DNA of 24,771 nucleotides from Pseudomonadota bacterium (GTDB lineage Bacteria > Bdellovibrionota > Bacteriovoracia > Bacteriovoracales > Bacteriovoracaceae). The DNA lies in the NCBI GenBank assembly GCA_023432655.1, contig JAEYUK010000365.1:1-24771 (forward strand). The letters run 5' to 3'. Below the pieces are notes generated by a model. The model was not told where the DNA came from, did not search any database, and was given only the letters and a program-made list of their open reading frames with translations. The translations under genes and the position numbers were made by a program. Below are positions 15,923-24,214 of the stretch, piece after piece (position 1 is the first letter of the stretch; every line of letters starts with the position of its first letter).

Positions 15923-18900
15923 TTAAACGTCCATCTGAATTTTATATCTCCACCGATGGAATTATCAATGACGTCTTCCTGACCTTCTTCATTTGTTCTT
16001 AGTTCGTAGACCCCTTCAAGCTGAATTTTTCTCGTTAAACCGTAGTTCAGATTCATACTTTGTCTTTGACCGATACTTCCCCCCATGGTGCTGGACACCG
16101 ATAGGGTTAAAGCTTCGTCGAGACGTTTTTTTAACTCGATTTTGGTAGCAGATCGTGTACGCCCGATTGTTCCCCCCTGACCGGATTGACCTTCCTGGGT
16201 CCTGCCGGTGAGCAAGCTATCGGTGCCTGATTGTTCGATGACAGTACCAAGGTTTACCTGGAGACCAAATTGTTTGTTTAAAATATCGCTAATTTTAAAT
16301 CTATCAAAAACAAAGGATCCAACCCCTACCTCATTTAAGCTTTGTTGATCCTCGGGACGGAGAGCGCTTTGGGTCTCATCCGTATAACCGAAGGCAATTA
16401 ATGAGAGAATTGAAGTACGTGGCAAAGCCGGGTCGGAGGTCAAATCGAAATTGAAACTTTCTAAATCCCCGTAAGCTTTTGGATAAACCTTGTAGTTAGA
16501 AATAAATGTGAGGGCCTGAACATCAAAGTCTGGGTTACTTATGTCCTTTTTTGGACTGAAATTGATATCGGCCGAAGTGATCATGTACTCATTATTCTTA
16601 AAGAAAATTCGGGATGCATTCGGGGGAGAGGTAAGTCTTCCCTCACCGCGCGGGCGTGAAGGATTACCCGTAATACGCACCTCGCCCTCTAGTGCCACAT
16701 CCATGAGCGAGTTGGTTACTCTAACAGGATTATCGGCCTTAATATTTACGTTTAATGAGAAGAGCTTTCCAAGGGGTGATTCTTGATTCTGAGGTAAAAA
16801 ACGAATCTGAGAGAAAGCGGAAGATTTCGAACTAAACTCATTCAACTCATTAACAATTTGGGCGCGATTTATAATAAAATCCGCATTAATACTGTACGGG
16901 AGGTGATTACCCAGGATCACTCCGTCCCCGGAAATATTCATAGAAGATTTTCCAAGGATGGGAATTTCGGCGTTATCAAAGATGAATTTTAAATTCACAT
17001 CTGGTTGAGTTGCATGGACATACACATCGCCCAACACTTCAACCGATCCGTTATCAAGAGATGTTTTAAACTTCTTAATCGAGAGTCTTCCCTGGGCAAA
17101 ATCCATGTAATACTGAACATTATTAATTGGGAATGGAAAAGAATCGATCGTAAGATCAAGGTCGTTGGTCTCAGAACTTATCTTGTAGTCGATATCAGTT
17201 CCTCTCGCTTCCAACATGAAGATATTTTTAATACGCCCTTCAGACGACAATAAAGGGGCCAGAAGGATTTCAAGAACTTTAGAATTTACGTCATGTTCGT
17301 GGACGATGTTAACTTTTTCACCAAACCGACCCTTACCACTAGTCTTAATTTGTAGATCTCTTTCATTAACATTTAGATCCCATTTCTCAATGGCACTTTT
17401 TTTAACTAATAACTGCGGCTGTTTAGCGTAGTAATTAACATTAAAACTTGGATGATTAAATACCATCTTCTTTAAATGTCCTGTTAGATCCAGATCACTG
17501 AAGCCGTCTTTGAATTTTGTTCGTAACTCAAAATCTGTTCCGCCAGTAAAATCTTCCGAGACAAGGTGCTGTCCAAAAAAAGCGGAAAGAATTGGTTTAA
17601 TATTGTCAGTCGTAAATTTCCAGTAGAGCTCGGAGGCGACCCCCTGTTTAAGGGCAAGATCATATTTAGATTCAATGATTCCTCCCAGCAGGAACATGCT
17701 TCCGGAAACTCTGGTTGGAATAATCCTCATTGAAACAATAGAATCCTCAAACTTATAACTTGGTGATCGGGTATTAAAGGCAGTTGTTTCAAGATCAAGA
17801 ACAAAATTATCTAAAGAGCCTCTTCCATTTAAAAACCCTGAAAAATTAGAATCTAGATTTAAGCCTAACTTTTTAACCACCTGGAACGAAGATAGTTCCA
17901 GGTTCTCCCAAAGATACTTGAGTTGAAGTGATTTGCTCTTAAGGCCGAATTCAGAATCACCATGAATAAAACCTTTGCCTTTGTAAGCTTCCAGATCTTT
18001 GAAACTTAGTTTCTGATCTAAGAGATAAAGATTAAACGCACCCCTATTAAATGTTTCTCCGTAAGCGATCATGTCGGTAAAATTGACCCGTGATCTAAGT
18101 TTCAGGTCTTTGATATTTGTTTTCCCAAAAATATCCACTTCAACCTGGGCCTTATAACTTAAATCATCTGGGAGGAAATCCAGATCTTTGAAAACTGGAT
18201 GAATAATTTGGGCCAGATCACCCGAGTTAGTCTCATTTGAAGAAATGCCGATCGCAATATCTTTTTCATCGTAATTAACAACGCCGTTTCCACTGAGTTC
18301 AGTTCTACCGAGCTTTGCTTCAACTCTATTTATGATGACGTTTGAGCCTGCCAGATCGATAGTAATGCTTTTCTCAGCATTACCTAGTTTATAGCCTAAA
18401 ATCTCGAACCCTTGAGTTCGCCCTTGGATATCAATCAGGGTGTTCTTGAGCGGGCCATGGACATTAACATTTAAAAGCCCAGCCCCTTTAATATCAAGAT
18501 TCGAAATATTGCCAAAGTCTTCCAGGTCAACAATTGCCTCGTGAGTTGTAAACTGAACCTTTTCCTTGGTCACCATTCCACTGACGACAAGTTTTGAACG
18601 CGGGAGTTCTACGTTTGCATTCATCTCAAAGTTATTATTAACTACGGAGAATCGGGATTTTAGAAGCTTCGCCTGTGAGATCATGAGGACAGTGAATGGA
18701 TCGGCTACACTACCAACAACCAGGCCCAATTTCTTAACCATGAATCCATCGTTGGGTTGAAAATATAAATTTCCGTCTTTATAAGTAAAAGCAACCACCC
18801 CATTAAGCTCACCTTTAAGCACATCCATTTGAGGACTAAGAAATCGCAAAGCACTATTTAAATGGAGATTACTGACCTGGACTTTGAGGGGATACTGTAA

Positions 18901-19941
18901 ATAGGTTTTCTTCTCCAGGTCGAATACTTCCGTTGGCTTAAGAAGAGACAATGATTCATTCTTATTTTTAAGCTCCAAGCTATTCACCAACAGCTGCTGA
19001 TTTTTAAATTCAAGGCTTGAGCGAATTTCTTCCGCTTTCAGAAGATTGGTTTCAATTCCGTCGATGACAATATCGGAAGTAGCACTTAACTCATTATTCA
19101 AATAATTAGTTTTAAAAGAAATGTTTAATATGCCGTCACTAATGCTGATAAACTCCGGCAAATCGAATGTCGCCGGGAGATTCCTCAAGTAGATCTGCGA
19201 TTCTCCAACCAGGTTGAATTCTGCGCCTTTGAGCTTATGATAGTTTTTAATTTTCCCTTTTACTAACAGGGAATGAACGTCTTGTTGAATTTTAAGTCGA
19301 TAAACATTAATGTTTTTGCGCGAAACCTCTGCGTCCCCCCAAGCTTCATCAATTTTGATTGATTTTTCTGCAGAAGGCTTAAGATTGGTAACATGGAATC
19401 GAGTGATAAAAGAATCACCTTTTTTAAAGATCTTGATTCTTCTTGCTTCCAGTAATTCGTGATTCACTATGATGTTGGAATTCTCAATTAACAAAGTATC
19501 TACGCCGATTGGCATGTTATTAGAAAGATCAAATAACTTATTTATCTTTTCTATTTCAATTTCTTTCAATTCCTTCGAACTAGGAGGAGATTTATACTGT
19601 ATTAAAGAATCAGAAATACGAATCTCACCCAGGGTTAGCTTCTTTTCTTCGATTTCCAGAAGGCTGATATAAAAACCAACTCTTCCTAACTCTGCTTCAA
19701 AACTCTCTTCTTCTGAAATTTGCTTACGGATTTCAATCCGATTCATTTCCAGGCCAGGCGGAAAAACACTTAATGAGAAATTATTGATCTTCACTTCTGT
19801 CTGGAACTGTCTGAGCGAGATATCAGAAACAATACGTGTGATAAGGCCGCCAAACGACTTCGTTTGGATAAAGATCACAAAAGCAACTAGGCTTGCTCCA
19901 ATGATAAAAATGAATGCTCCTAAAATGCTCTTGAATCTCAC
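15919..19941 (-). CDS. tamB: TamB-like translocation and assembly protein
   Basis: The large AsmA-like protein is anchored in the inner membrane and spans the periplasm to meet an Omp85 barrel; the family is linked to outer-membrane protein assembly and phospholipid transport. It has 1340 residues (E. coli TamB 1259). An N-terminal signal anchor at about 6-26 (SILGAFIFIIGASLVAFVIF) is followed by a very long series of amphipathic beta strands (about 40-950) and the conserved TamB C-terminal domain (about 960-1340), including NPSRPRGEGRLTSP, SADINFSP and SLIAFGYTDE, ending IKFRWTFK. The start is GTG, overlapping the preceding TPR gene by GTGA, and the gene overlaps tamA by ATGA. Two such overlaps imply translational coupling of the three products. 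Confidence 0.9.
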   Translation of the reverse strand: MRFKSILGAFIFIIGASLVAFVIFIQTKSFGGLITRIVSDISLRQFQTEVKINNFSLSVFPPGLEMNRIEIRKQISEEESFEAELGRVGFYISLLEIEEKKLTLGEIRISDSLIQYKSPPSSKELKEIEIEKINKLFDLSNNMPIGVDTLLIENSNIIVNHELLEARRIKIFKKGDSFITRFHVTNLKPSAEKSIKIDEAWGDAEVSRKNINVYRLKIQQDVHSLLVKGKIKNYHKLKGAEFNLVGESQIYLRNLPATFDLPEFISISDGILNISFKTNYLNNELSATSDIVIDGIETNLLKAEEIRSSLEFKNQQLLVNSLELKNKNESLSLLKPTEVFDLEKKTYLQYPLKVQVSNLHLNSALRFLSPQMDVLKGELNGVVAFTYKDGNLYFQPNDGFMVKKLGLVVGSVADPFTVLMISQAKLLKSRFSVVNNNFEMNANVELPRSKLVVSGMVTKEKVQFTTHEAIVDLEDFGNISNLDIKGAGLLNVNVHGPLKNTLIDIQGRTQGFEILGYKLGNAEKSITIDLAGSNVIINRVEAKLGRTELSGNGVVNYDEKDIAIGISSNETNSGDLAQIIHPVFKDLDFLPDDLSYKAQVEVDIFGKTNIKDLKLRSRVNFTDMIAYGETFNRGAFNLYLLDQKLSFKDLEAYKGKGFIHGDSEFGLKSKSLQLKYLWENLELSSFQVVKKLGLNLDSNFSGFLNGRGSLDNFVLDLETTAFNTRSPSYKFEDSIVSMRIIPTRVSGSMFLLGGIIESKYDLALKQGVASELYWKFTTDNIKPILSAFFGQHLVSEDFTGGTDFELRTKFKDGFSDLDLTGHLKKMVFNHPSFNVNYYAKQPQLLVKKSAIEKWDLNVNERDLQIKTSGKGRFGEKVNIVHEHDVNSKVLEILLAPLLSSEGRIKNIFMLEARGTDIDYKISSETNDLDLTIDSFPFPINNVQYYMDFAQGRLSIKKFKTSLDNGSVEVLGDVYVHATQPDVNLKFIFDNAEIPILGKSSMNISGDGVILGNHLPYSINADFIINRAQIVNELNEFSSKSSAFSQIRFLPQNQESPLGKLFSLNVNIKADNPVRVTNSLMDVALEGEVRITGNPSRPRGEGRLTSPPNASRIFFKNNEYMITSADINFSPKKDISNPDFDVQALTFISNYKVYPKAYGDLESFNFDLTSDPALPRTSILSLIAFGYTDETQSALRPEDQQSLNEVGVGSFVFDRFKISDILNKQFGLQVNLGTVIEQSGTDSLLTGRTQEGQSGQGGTIGRTRSATKIELKKRLDEALTLSVSSTMGGSIGQRQSMNLNYGLTRKIQLEGVYELRTNEEGQEDVIDNSIGGDIKFRWTFK

Positions 19942-21320
19942 AATTTATCCAGCCTCTCTTTGGCCAACCGGTAATGAGCATCTATGGACAGTATTCTTGA
20001 CAGCACCTGACGTGCTTCTTTGTGCATGTTTAATCTACTTAAGGCTTCAGCTTGTCCATACATGAATGACAATATGTCATTTTGTGTTTGGGCCCTAGCG
20101 AGTGCTTCCAGACAAGTATCGAGTGCCGCTCGGTAGTCCCTCATTTGTAACAAACTGGTGAGCTTAAGATAAGCTCCTTTAAGAAAAGTCTCTTCGTCAG
20201 CTGATTTTTTTAGAATCAGTTCAGAAGCCTTCAAGGCCACAAGAGGCATTTCAGATTGTAAAAAGCTTGTTGCTAAGTCGCACAATTGGTTAACGCTAAA
20301 ATCCTGGTACTTTAAGATTTGAAGATAGCTATTAACATCTTCTTTTTCAACAACCTCATATGTTATTTCTGGATCTTCTTCTCTCGCTTTAGACGTAGTA
20401 AGCGCTGCTTCTTTTTGAATGTAAAATTCGGTTTTATCTTCAGATACATTTTTGGTGGAAGCTCTAAGAAAATATTTTTTTAGATGAGGATAAAACTTAT
20501 CAAAATAAACAAAACTATAGGCGCTGTTCTTTTTAAGCACGACTGCATAGAGCTCAGCCTCCTCAAATTGTCTCAGTTGATGCAATAGATTCAAAACCAA
20601 CGTTTGCATTTTAAACTCATCAAAATAGATGACCATTTCAACCAACCGCTTATAATCGCTCCGGTTGTTAAGGCCACTAGATGAGATGCGACAGAAGTGT
20701 TGATAAATCTCCAGAGGCCCGATGGCGGTCTCAGTGCTTAAAACCTCTTCAATTAGTTTTAATTTGCCACTGAATCCTTTGGGCGATGGATGTTCATAGC
20801 AGTCATAAATAAGCTCTTTAGTGAGATCCAGAGATTTATTCATATCTTGAACCATTAAACTCAGAGCTAGTTGCTTGAGCTTTAAGTAAAAGTCATTCTT
20901 AAAGTATTTACTTAAAGAAACACTGACATAATCTGGAACCACAGGGTTATTAGTTTCAAATTGATGTAATAAGAATTCAGATAAGAGGCTATAAAGATCA
21001 CTAAGTCTGCCTTTGGCCTCTAAGGCCTTAAGGAGAAGCTGATTCACTAATAGAAAATTCTTTTTAAGATCGCGAGTACTTAGTCCAGCGAGATTGGATA
21101 TAACAGCATCATGATTATTTAAACCAGACTCAATCTCAGTAAGCTCCAAAAGAATTTCCACTGGAACTGTTTTAGATTGAGCGCTAAGGGATTCCACGTA
21201 GAGATTAATTAACTCTCCGCGGGTATTAGTGTTGAGTGAAAGTTGTAACTCGACGGCCCTTTGAACTTCAAAGAATTTCTGCTCGGCCATCATTTGCCGT
21301 AAATGAGAAATCGACTCCAA
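19938..21320 (-). CDS. TPR-like helical repeat protein, first gene of the tam operon
   Basis: No enzyme domain is recognised. The 460 residues are almost entirely helical, without signal peptide or membrane segment, so the protein is probably cytoplasmic. The clearest TPR-like units are near the C terminus, ending with YGQAEALSRLNMHKEARQVL followed by SRILSIDAHYRLAKERL; earlier parts look like degenerate alpha-solenoid repeats. A charged linker lies around 290-330 (KNVSEDKTEF to VEKEDVNSY). The TTG start at 21320 is supported by GGAAGG 6 bases upstream; the next ATG (21293) lacks a ribosome binding site. It overlaps tamB by 4 bases, so a scaffold role tied to the TamAB machine is plausible but unproven. 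Confidence 0.75.
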   Translation of the reverse strand: MESISHLRQMMAEQKFFEVQRAVELQLSLNTNTRGELINLYVESLSAQSKTVPVEILLELTEIESGLNNHDAVISNLAGLSTRDLKKNFLLVNQLLLKALEAKGRLSDLYSLLSEFLLHQFETNNPVVPDYVSVSLSKYFKNDFYLKLKQLALSLMVQDMNKSLDLTKELIYDCYEHPSPKGFSGKLKLIEEVLSTETAIGPLEIYQHFCRISSSGLNNRSDYKRLVEMVIYFDEFKMQTLVLNLLHQLRQFEEAELYAVVLKKNSAYSFVYFDKFYPHLKKYFLRASTKNVSEDKTEFYIQKEAALTTSKAREEDPEITYEVVEKEDVNSYLQILKYQDFSVNQLCDLATSFLQSEMPLVALKASELILKKSADEETFLKGAYLKLTSLLQMRDYRAALDTCLEALARAQTQNDILSFMYGQAEALSRLNMHKEARQVLSRILSIDAHYRLAKERLDKL

Positions 21321-21326
21321 AATGCC

Positions 21327-21332
21327 CCTTCC
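21327..21332 (-). promoter_or_regulatory. Ribosome binding site for the TTG-started TPR gene
   Basis: Minus-strand GGAAGG at 21332-21327 stands 6 bases before the TTG at 21320. It supports this start over the ATG nine codons further in. Confidence 0.6.
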
Positions 21333-21357
21333 TGTGGCACATTAAACACTTAAAATA

Positions 21358-21363
21358 ATTATA
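21358..21363 (-). promoter_or_regulatory. Candidate -10 box for the TPR-tamB-tamA operon
   Basis: A perfect TATAAT on the minus strand (21363-21358) lies in the 46-base gap after the accC stop and about 37 bases before the TTG start. A convincing -35 is lacking (ATCCAA at 17 bases), and the region is A/T-rich, so this could be chance. Readthrough from accC is also possible because I see no terminator there. Confidence 0.35.
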
Positions 21364-21366
21364 CTT

Positions 21367-22728
21367 TTAAATGAGTTTTTTGGATAAATAATTGGTCGAA
21401 AACTTACTTTCTACAAAGGCTGGATCCTCGAGGATTTCCTTATGTAAATCAATGTTTGTTTGGATCCCACTTACCACTGCTTCATTGAGAACTCGCTTAG
21501 CGCGAGTGATGCAGTTAGCACGATTGTCCGCCTGAACAATGATCTTAGAAATCATAGAGTCGTAGTATGGTGGTACAGTATATCCTGTGTACACGTAGTC
21601 ATCGGTACGAACACCAATCCCACCCGGACGGTGGTAGTGAGTGATATGGCCTGGTGAAGGCATACCCGTACGGAAATTTTCTGCGTTAATTCGGAACTCA
21701 ATCACGTGATTACGGAAAATAATATCAGATTGTTTGAATCGGTTTACTTCACCCTGAGCATGACGAATCTGCTCGGAAATTAAATCCACTCCTGTGCGGC
21801 CTTCAGTCACCGGATGTTCCACTTGGATACGTGTATTCATTTCCATGAAATAAAATTTTTCAGTGTCCTGGTCATAAAGAAATTCGACGGTACCAACTGA
21901 ATCGTAATTTACAAATTTTGCCAATCGAACGGCTGCATCGCAAATCTCTTCTCTTACTTCCTGAGATAAAACCGGAGAAGGAGCTTCTTCCAGAATTTTC
22001 TGGAAGCGTCTCTGGATAGTACAATCACGTTCACCTAAATGAATCACGTTCCCGTGTTGGTCAGCAAGAATTTGAACTTCAATATGGCGAGGGTTCTCAA
22101 TATATTTTTCAATAAAGAGGGTACCGTCACCGAAAGCAGCTTTTGCTTCTTCTTGAAGACGGGCCAAGGCCGGCCATAATTCTTCAAAAGAATCAATGCG
22201 CTTCATTCCTCGACCGCCGCCACCAGCAGAAGCTTTAATCAAAACAGGAAAACCCATTTGAGTTACTTCTTTTTTAATAAATGCTTCATCGGCATCTTTT
22301 ACATAGATTGGCTCAAGTGTCGGAACTTTAGCTTTCTTGGCAGTGATTTTAGATTCGATTTTATCACCCATAGATTGAATACATTTCACGCTTGGGCCAA
22401 TAAAAGTGATTCCCCATTTCTCACACATTTCTGCGAACTCATCATTTTCTGAAAGAAATCCATAACCAGGATGGATAGCATCAGCTTCAGTGATCTCAGC
22501 TGCGGAAAGGATTTGAGGAATATTTAAATAAGATAATGCGGACTTAGCCGGACCAACGCAAACAGACTCATCGGCCATTTTAACATGAAGTGAATCTTCG
22601 TCGGCAGTTGAATGGACAGCAACTGTTTCAATTCCAAGTTCTTTACAACTTCTGATAACACGAATAGCGATTTCGCCTCGGTTGGCGATAAGTACTTTTT
22701 TGAATTTCTTGGTCACGGCTTTACTCAT
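21367..22728 (-). CDS. accC: Biotin carboxylase subunit of acetyl-CoA carboxylase
   Basis: The enzyme carboxylates the biotin on AccB using ATP and bicarbonate, the first half of malonyl-CoA synthesis. The 453-residue product has the family order: KVLIANRGEIAIRVIR at the N terminus, HPGYGFLSEN (about 92-101), the ATP-grasp glycine loop KASAGGGGRGMKR, HIEVQILADQHGNVIHLGERDC, the EAPSP segment, FYFMEMNTRIQVEHPVTE with metal-binding Glu and Asn, and a C-terminal region typical of AccC. Length matches E. coli AccC (449). Its ATG overlaps the accB stop by one base (TAATG), so translation is coupled. No terminator is visible after the stop. Confidence 0.98.
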   Translation of the reverse strand: MSKAVTKKFKKVLIANRGEIAIRVIRSCKELGIETVAVHSTADEDSLHVKMADESVCVGPAKSALSYLNIPQILSAAEITEADAIHPGYGFLSENDEFAEMCEKWGITFIGPSVKCIQSMGDKIESKITAKKAKVPTLEPIYVKDADEAFIKKEVTQMGFPVLIKASAGGGGRGMKRIDSFEELWPALARLQEEAKAAFGDGTLFIEKYIENPRHIEVQILADQHGNVIHLGERDCTIQRRFQKILEEAPSPVLSQEVREEICDAAVRLAKFVNYDSVGTVEFLYDQDTEKFYFMEMNTRIQVEHPVTEGRTGVDLISEQIRHAQGEVNRFKQSDIIFRNHVIEFRINAENFRTGMPSPGHITHYHRPGGIGVRTDDYVYTGYTVPPYYDSMISKIIVQADNRANCITRAKRVLNEAVVSGIQTNIDLHKEILEDPAFVESKFSTNYLSKKLI

Positions 22729-23204
22729 TAGTTGGGCTTAATTTTAAATAGCGGTTGTCCGAATTCTACGAGAGATTCATTGTCTACGCAGATTTCAACG
22801 ATTTCCCCACTGATGTCTGACTCAATTTCGTTCATGATTTTCATTGCTTCAAGAACGCAGAGAGACTGACCATTCTTTACTCTGTCACCGACTTTAACAT
22901 AAGCTGGTTTACCCGGCGAAGGAGCAGCATAAAATGTTCCAACGAATGGTGACTTAACAACATGAAGTCCAGCATCTGAAGCTGTCTTAGCTGCAGGTGT
23001 GGCCACAGCAGGAGCAGCCTGAACAGCTGCCACTGGAGCTTGGTGGATCATTGGTTGAACTTGGTAAGCTGGAGCTGATGCCGTGGCGAAGTTAACAGAT
23101 ACTTTAAAATCTTTCGCTTCGACTTTTAATTCAGCAACACCTTGGTCTTTAGCAACTTTAACAATCTCTGAAAGAGATTCAATGCTGAGTGTATCTAATT
23201 TCAT
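22728..23204 (-). CDS. accB: Biotin carboxyl carrier protein of acetyl-CoA carboxylase
   Basis: The protein carries biotin between AccC and the AccAD carboxyltransferase. The 158 residues comprise an N-terminal domain (MKLDTLSIESLSEIVKVAKD), a mobile Ala/Pro/Val-rich linker at about 42-75, and the biotinyl domain from about 80 with the biotin lysine K122 in EAMKIMNEIESD. The thumb segment YAAPSPGKPAYVKVGDRV is also present, as usual for AccB. AAGG lies 6 bases before the ATG, inside the end of efp; the two genes are only one base apart. The order efp-accB-accC is common in bacteria. Confidence 0.98.
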   Translation of the reverse strand: MKLDTLSIESLSEIVKVAKDQGVAELKVEAKDFKVSVNFATASAPAYQVQPMIHQAPVAAVQAAPAVATPAAKTASDAGLHVVKSPFVGTFYAAPSPGKPAYVKVGDRVKNGQSLCVLEAMKIMNEIESDISGEIVEICVDNESLVEFGQPLFKIKPN

Positions 23205-23205
23205 A

Positions 23206-23772
23206 TTAAACCTTAGCTCTTTCTAGGTATTCACCCGTACGAGTATCAATCTTTAGAACTTCACCTTCTTTAATAAAAAGTGGAACGTTCACTTGAAGAC
23301 CAGTTTCCAAGATAGCTTTTTTTGAGCCACCGGTAGCTGTATCACCTTTCATACCTGGATCTGTTTCAACAACTTTGAGGTTGATAAAATTTGGAAGTTC
23401 AATTGAAATCGGACGGCCGTTATAATAAAGGATGAAAACTTTGATACCTTCTTGAAGATAGAATTTATTATCTCCAACTTGGTCATGAGTCAGGTGAACC
23501 ATTTCAAAGTTAGTCTGGTCCATGAAGTTATAACCATCTGGATCAGAATAGTTATATTCCATCTCTTTCTCTTCCATATCAGGCTTACCAACTGTTTCAA
23601 CACCGGCCTTGAAAGTTCTTTCCTGTGTCTGACCAGTTTCAAGATTTCTGATACGTGTACGAACAAAAGCAGAACCTTTTCCTGGATTCACGTGTTGAAA
23701 ATCAACAATGATCCACGGCTTGCCTTCGATCTCAATTTTAAGACCTTTTCTAAAATCGGTAGTTTGGTACAT
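23206..23772 (-). CDS. efp: Elongation factor P
   Basis: EF-P binds stalled ribosomes between the P and E sites and speeds peptide bonds at polyproline stretches. The 188-residue product has the three-beta-domain layout: KOW-like domain with PGKGSAFVRTR, a central OB domain with MDQTNFEMVHL and GIKVFILYYNGRPISIELP, and a C-terminal OB domain ending GEVLKIDTRTGEYLERAKV. The loop tip residue is Lys32 (E. coli Lys34), so a lysine-type modification such as by EpmA is expected rather than arginine rhamnosylation; no modification gene is in the window. AAAGGA precedes the ATG by 7 bases; aroQ ends 11 bases upstream. Confidence 0.98.
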   Translation of the reverse strand: MYQTTDFRKGLKIEIEGKPWIIVDFQHVNPGKGSAFVRTRIRNLETGQTQERTFKAGVETVGKPDMEEKEMEYNYSDPDGYNFMDQTNFEMVHLTHDQVGDNKFYLQEGIKVFILYYNGRPISIELPNFINLKVVETDPGMKGDTATGGSKKAILETGLQVNVPLFIKEGEVLKIDTRTGEYLERAKV

Positions 23773-23783
23773 GAGGATGTCCT

Positions 23784-24209
23784 TTAATCGATCAGCGACT
23801 GTATCGCGATGTAATAACTCTGTTTTCCGAGCCCGCTCATTATGGCGGAAGCGGCTTTTGCCGTCAACAAAGTATGTCGGAACTCCTCTCGCTTATAGAC
23901 CTGACTGAGATGAACCTCAATCACTGGAAATTTAAGAATTTTCAATGCGTCATGAATGGCGACACTGGTATGAGCATAGCCCCCGGGGTTAATAATCAGG
24001 GCGTCATAATCTTCAGTGGAAGCTTTCTGAATCCGGGTGACAATTTCACCTTCGATGTTGGATTGATACCAAGTGGTCAACGCTTTGGTTTTAACTTTCT
24101 CGTCAGTCCACTGCTGAATGTCTTCGAGGCTGTCACTACCATAAATTTCCGGCTCCCGTTTACCCAACATATTTAGGTTAGGTCCGTTTATCACCAAAAA
24201 TTTTTTCAT
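23784..24209 (-). CDS. aroQ: 3-Dehydroquinate dehydratase, type II
   Basis: The enzyme dehydrates 3-dehydroquinate to 3-dehydroshikimate in the shikimate pathway to aromatic amino acids. At 141 residues it has the usual type II length, forming a dodecamer in the family. The active-site residues are present: NGPNLNMLGKREPEIYG with R18 and catalytic Y23, INPGGYAHTS with N74 and H80, and EVHLSQVYKREEFRH with E98, H100 and R107. It starts 5 bases after the preceding TPR-protein stop and is followed closely by efp, an arrangement like the aroQ-efp-acc clusters of other deltaproteobacteria-type genomes. Confidence 0.97.
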   Translation of the reverse strand: MKKFLVINGPNLNMLGKREPEIYGSDSLEDIQQWTDEKVKTKALTTWYQSNIEGEIVTRIQKASTEDYDALIINPGGYAHTSVAIHDALKILKFPVIEVHLSQVYKREEFRHTLLTAKAASAIMSGLGKQSYYIAIQSLID

Positions 24210-24214
24210 TTAAT

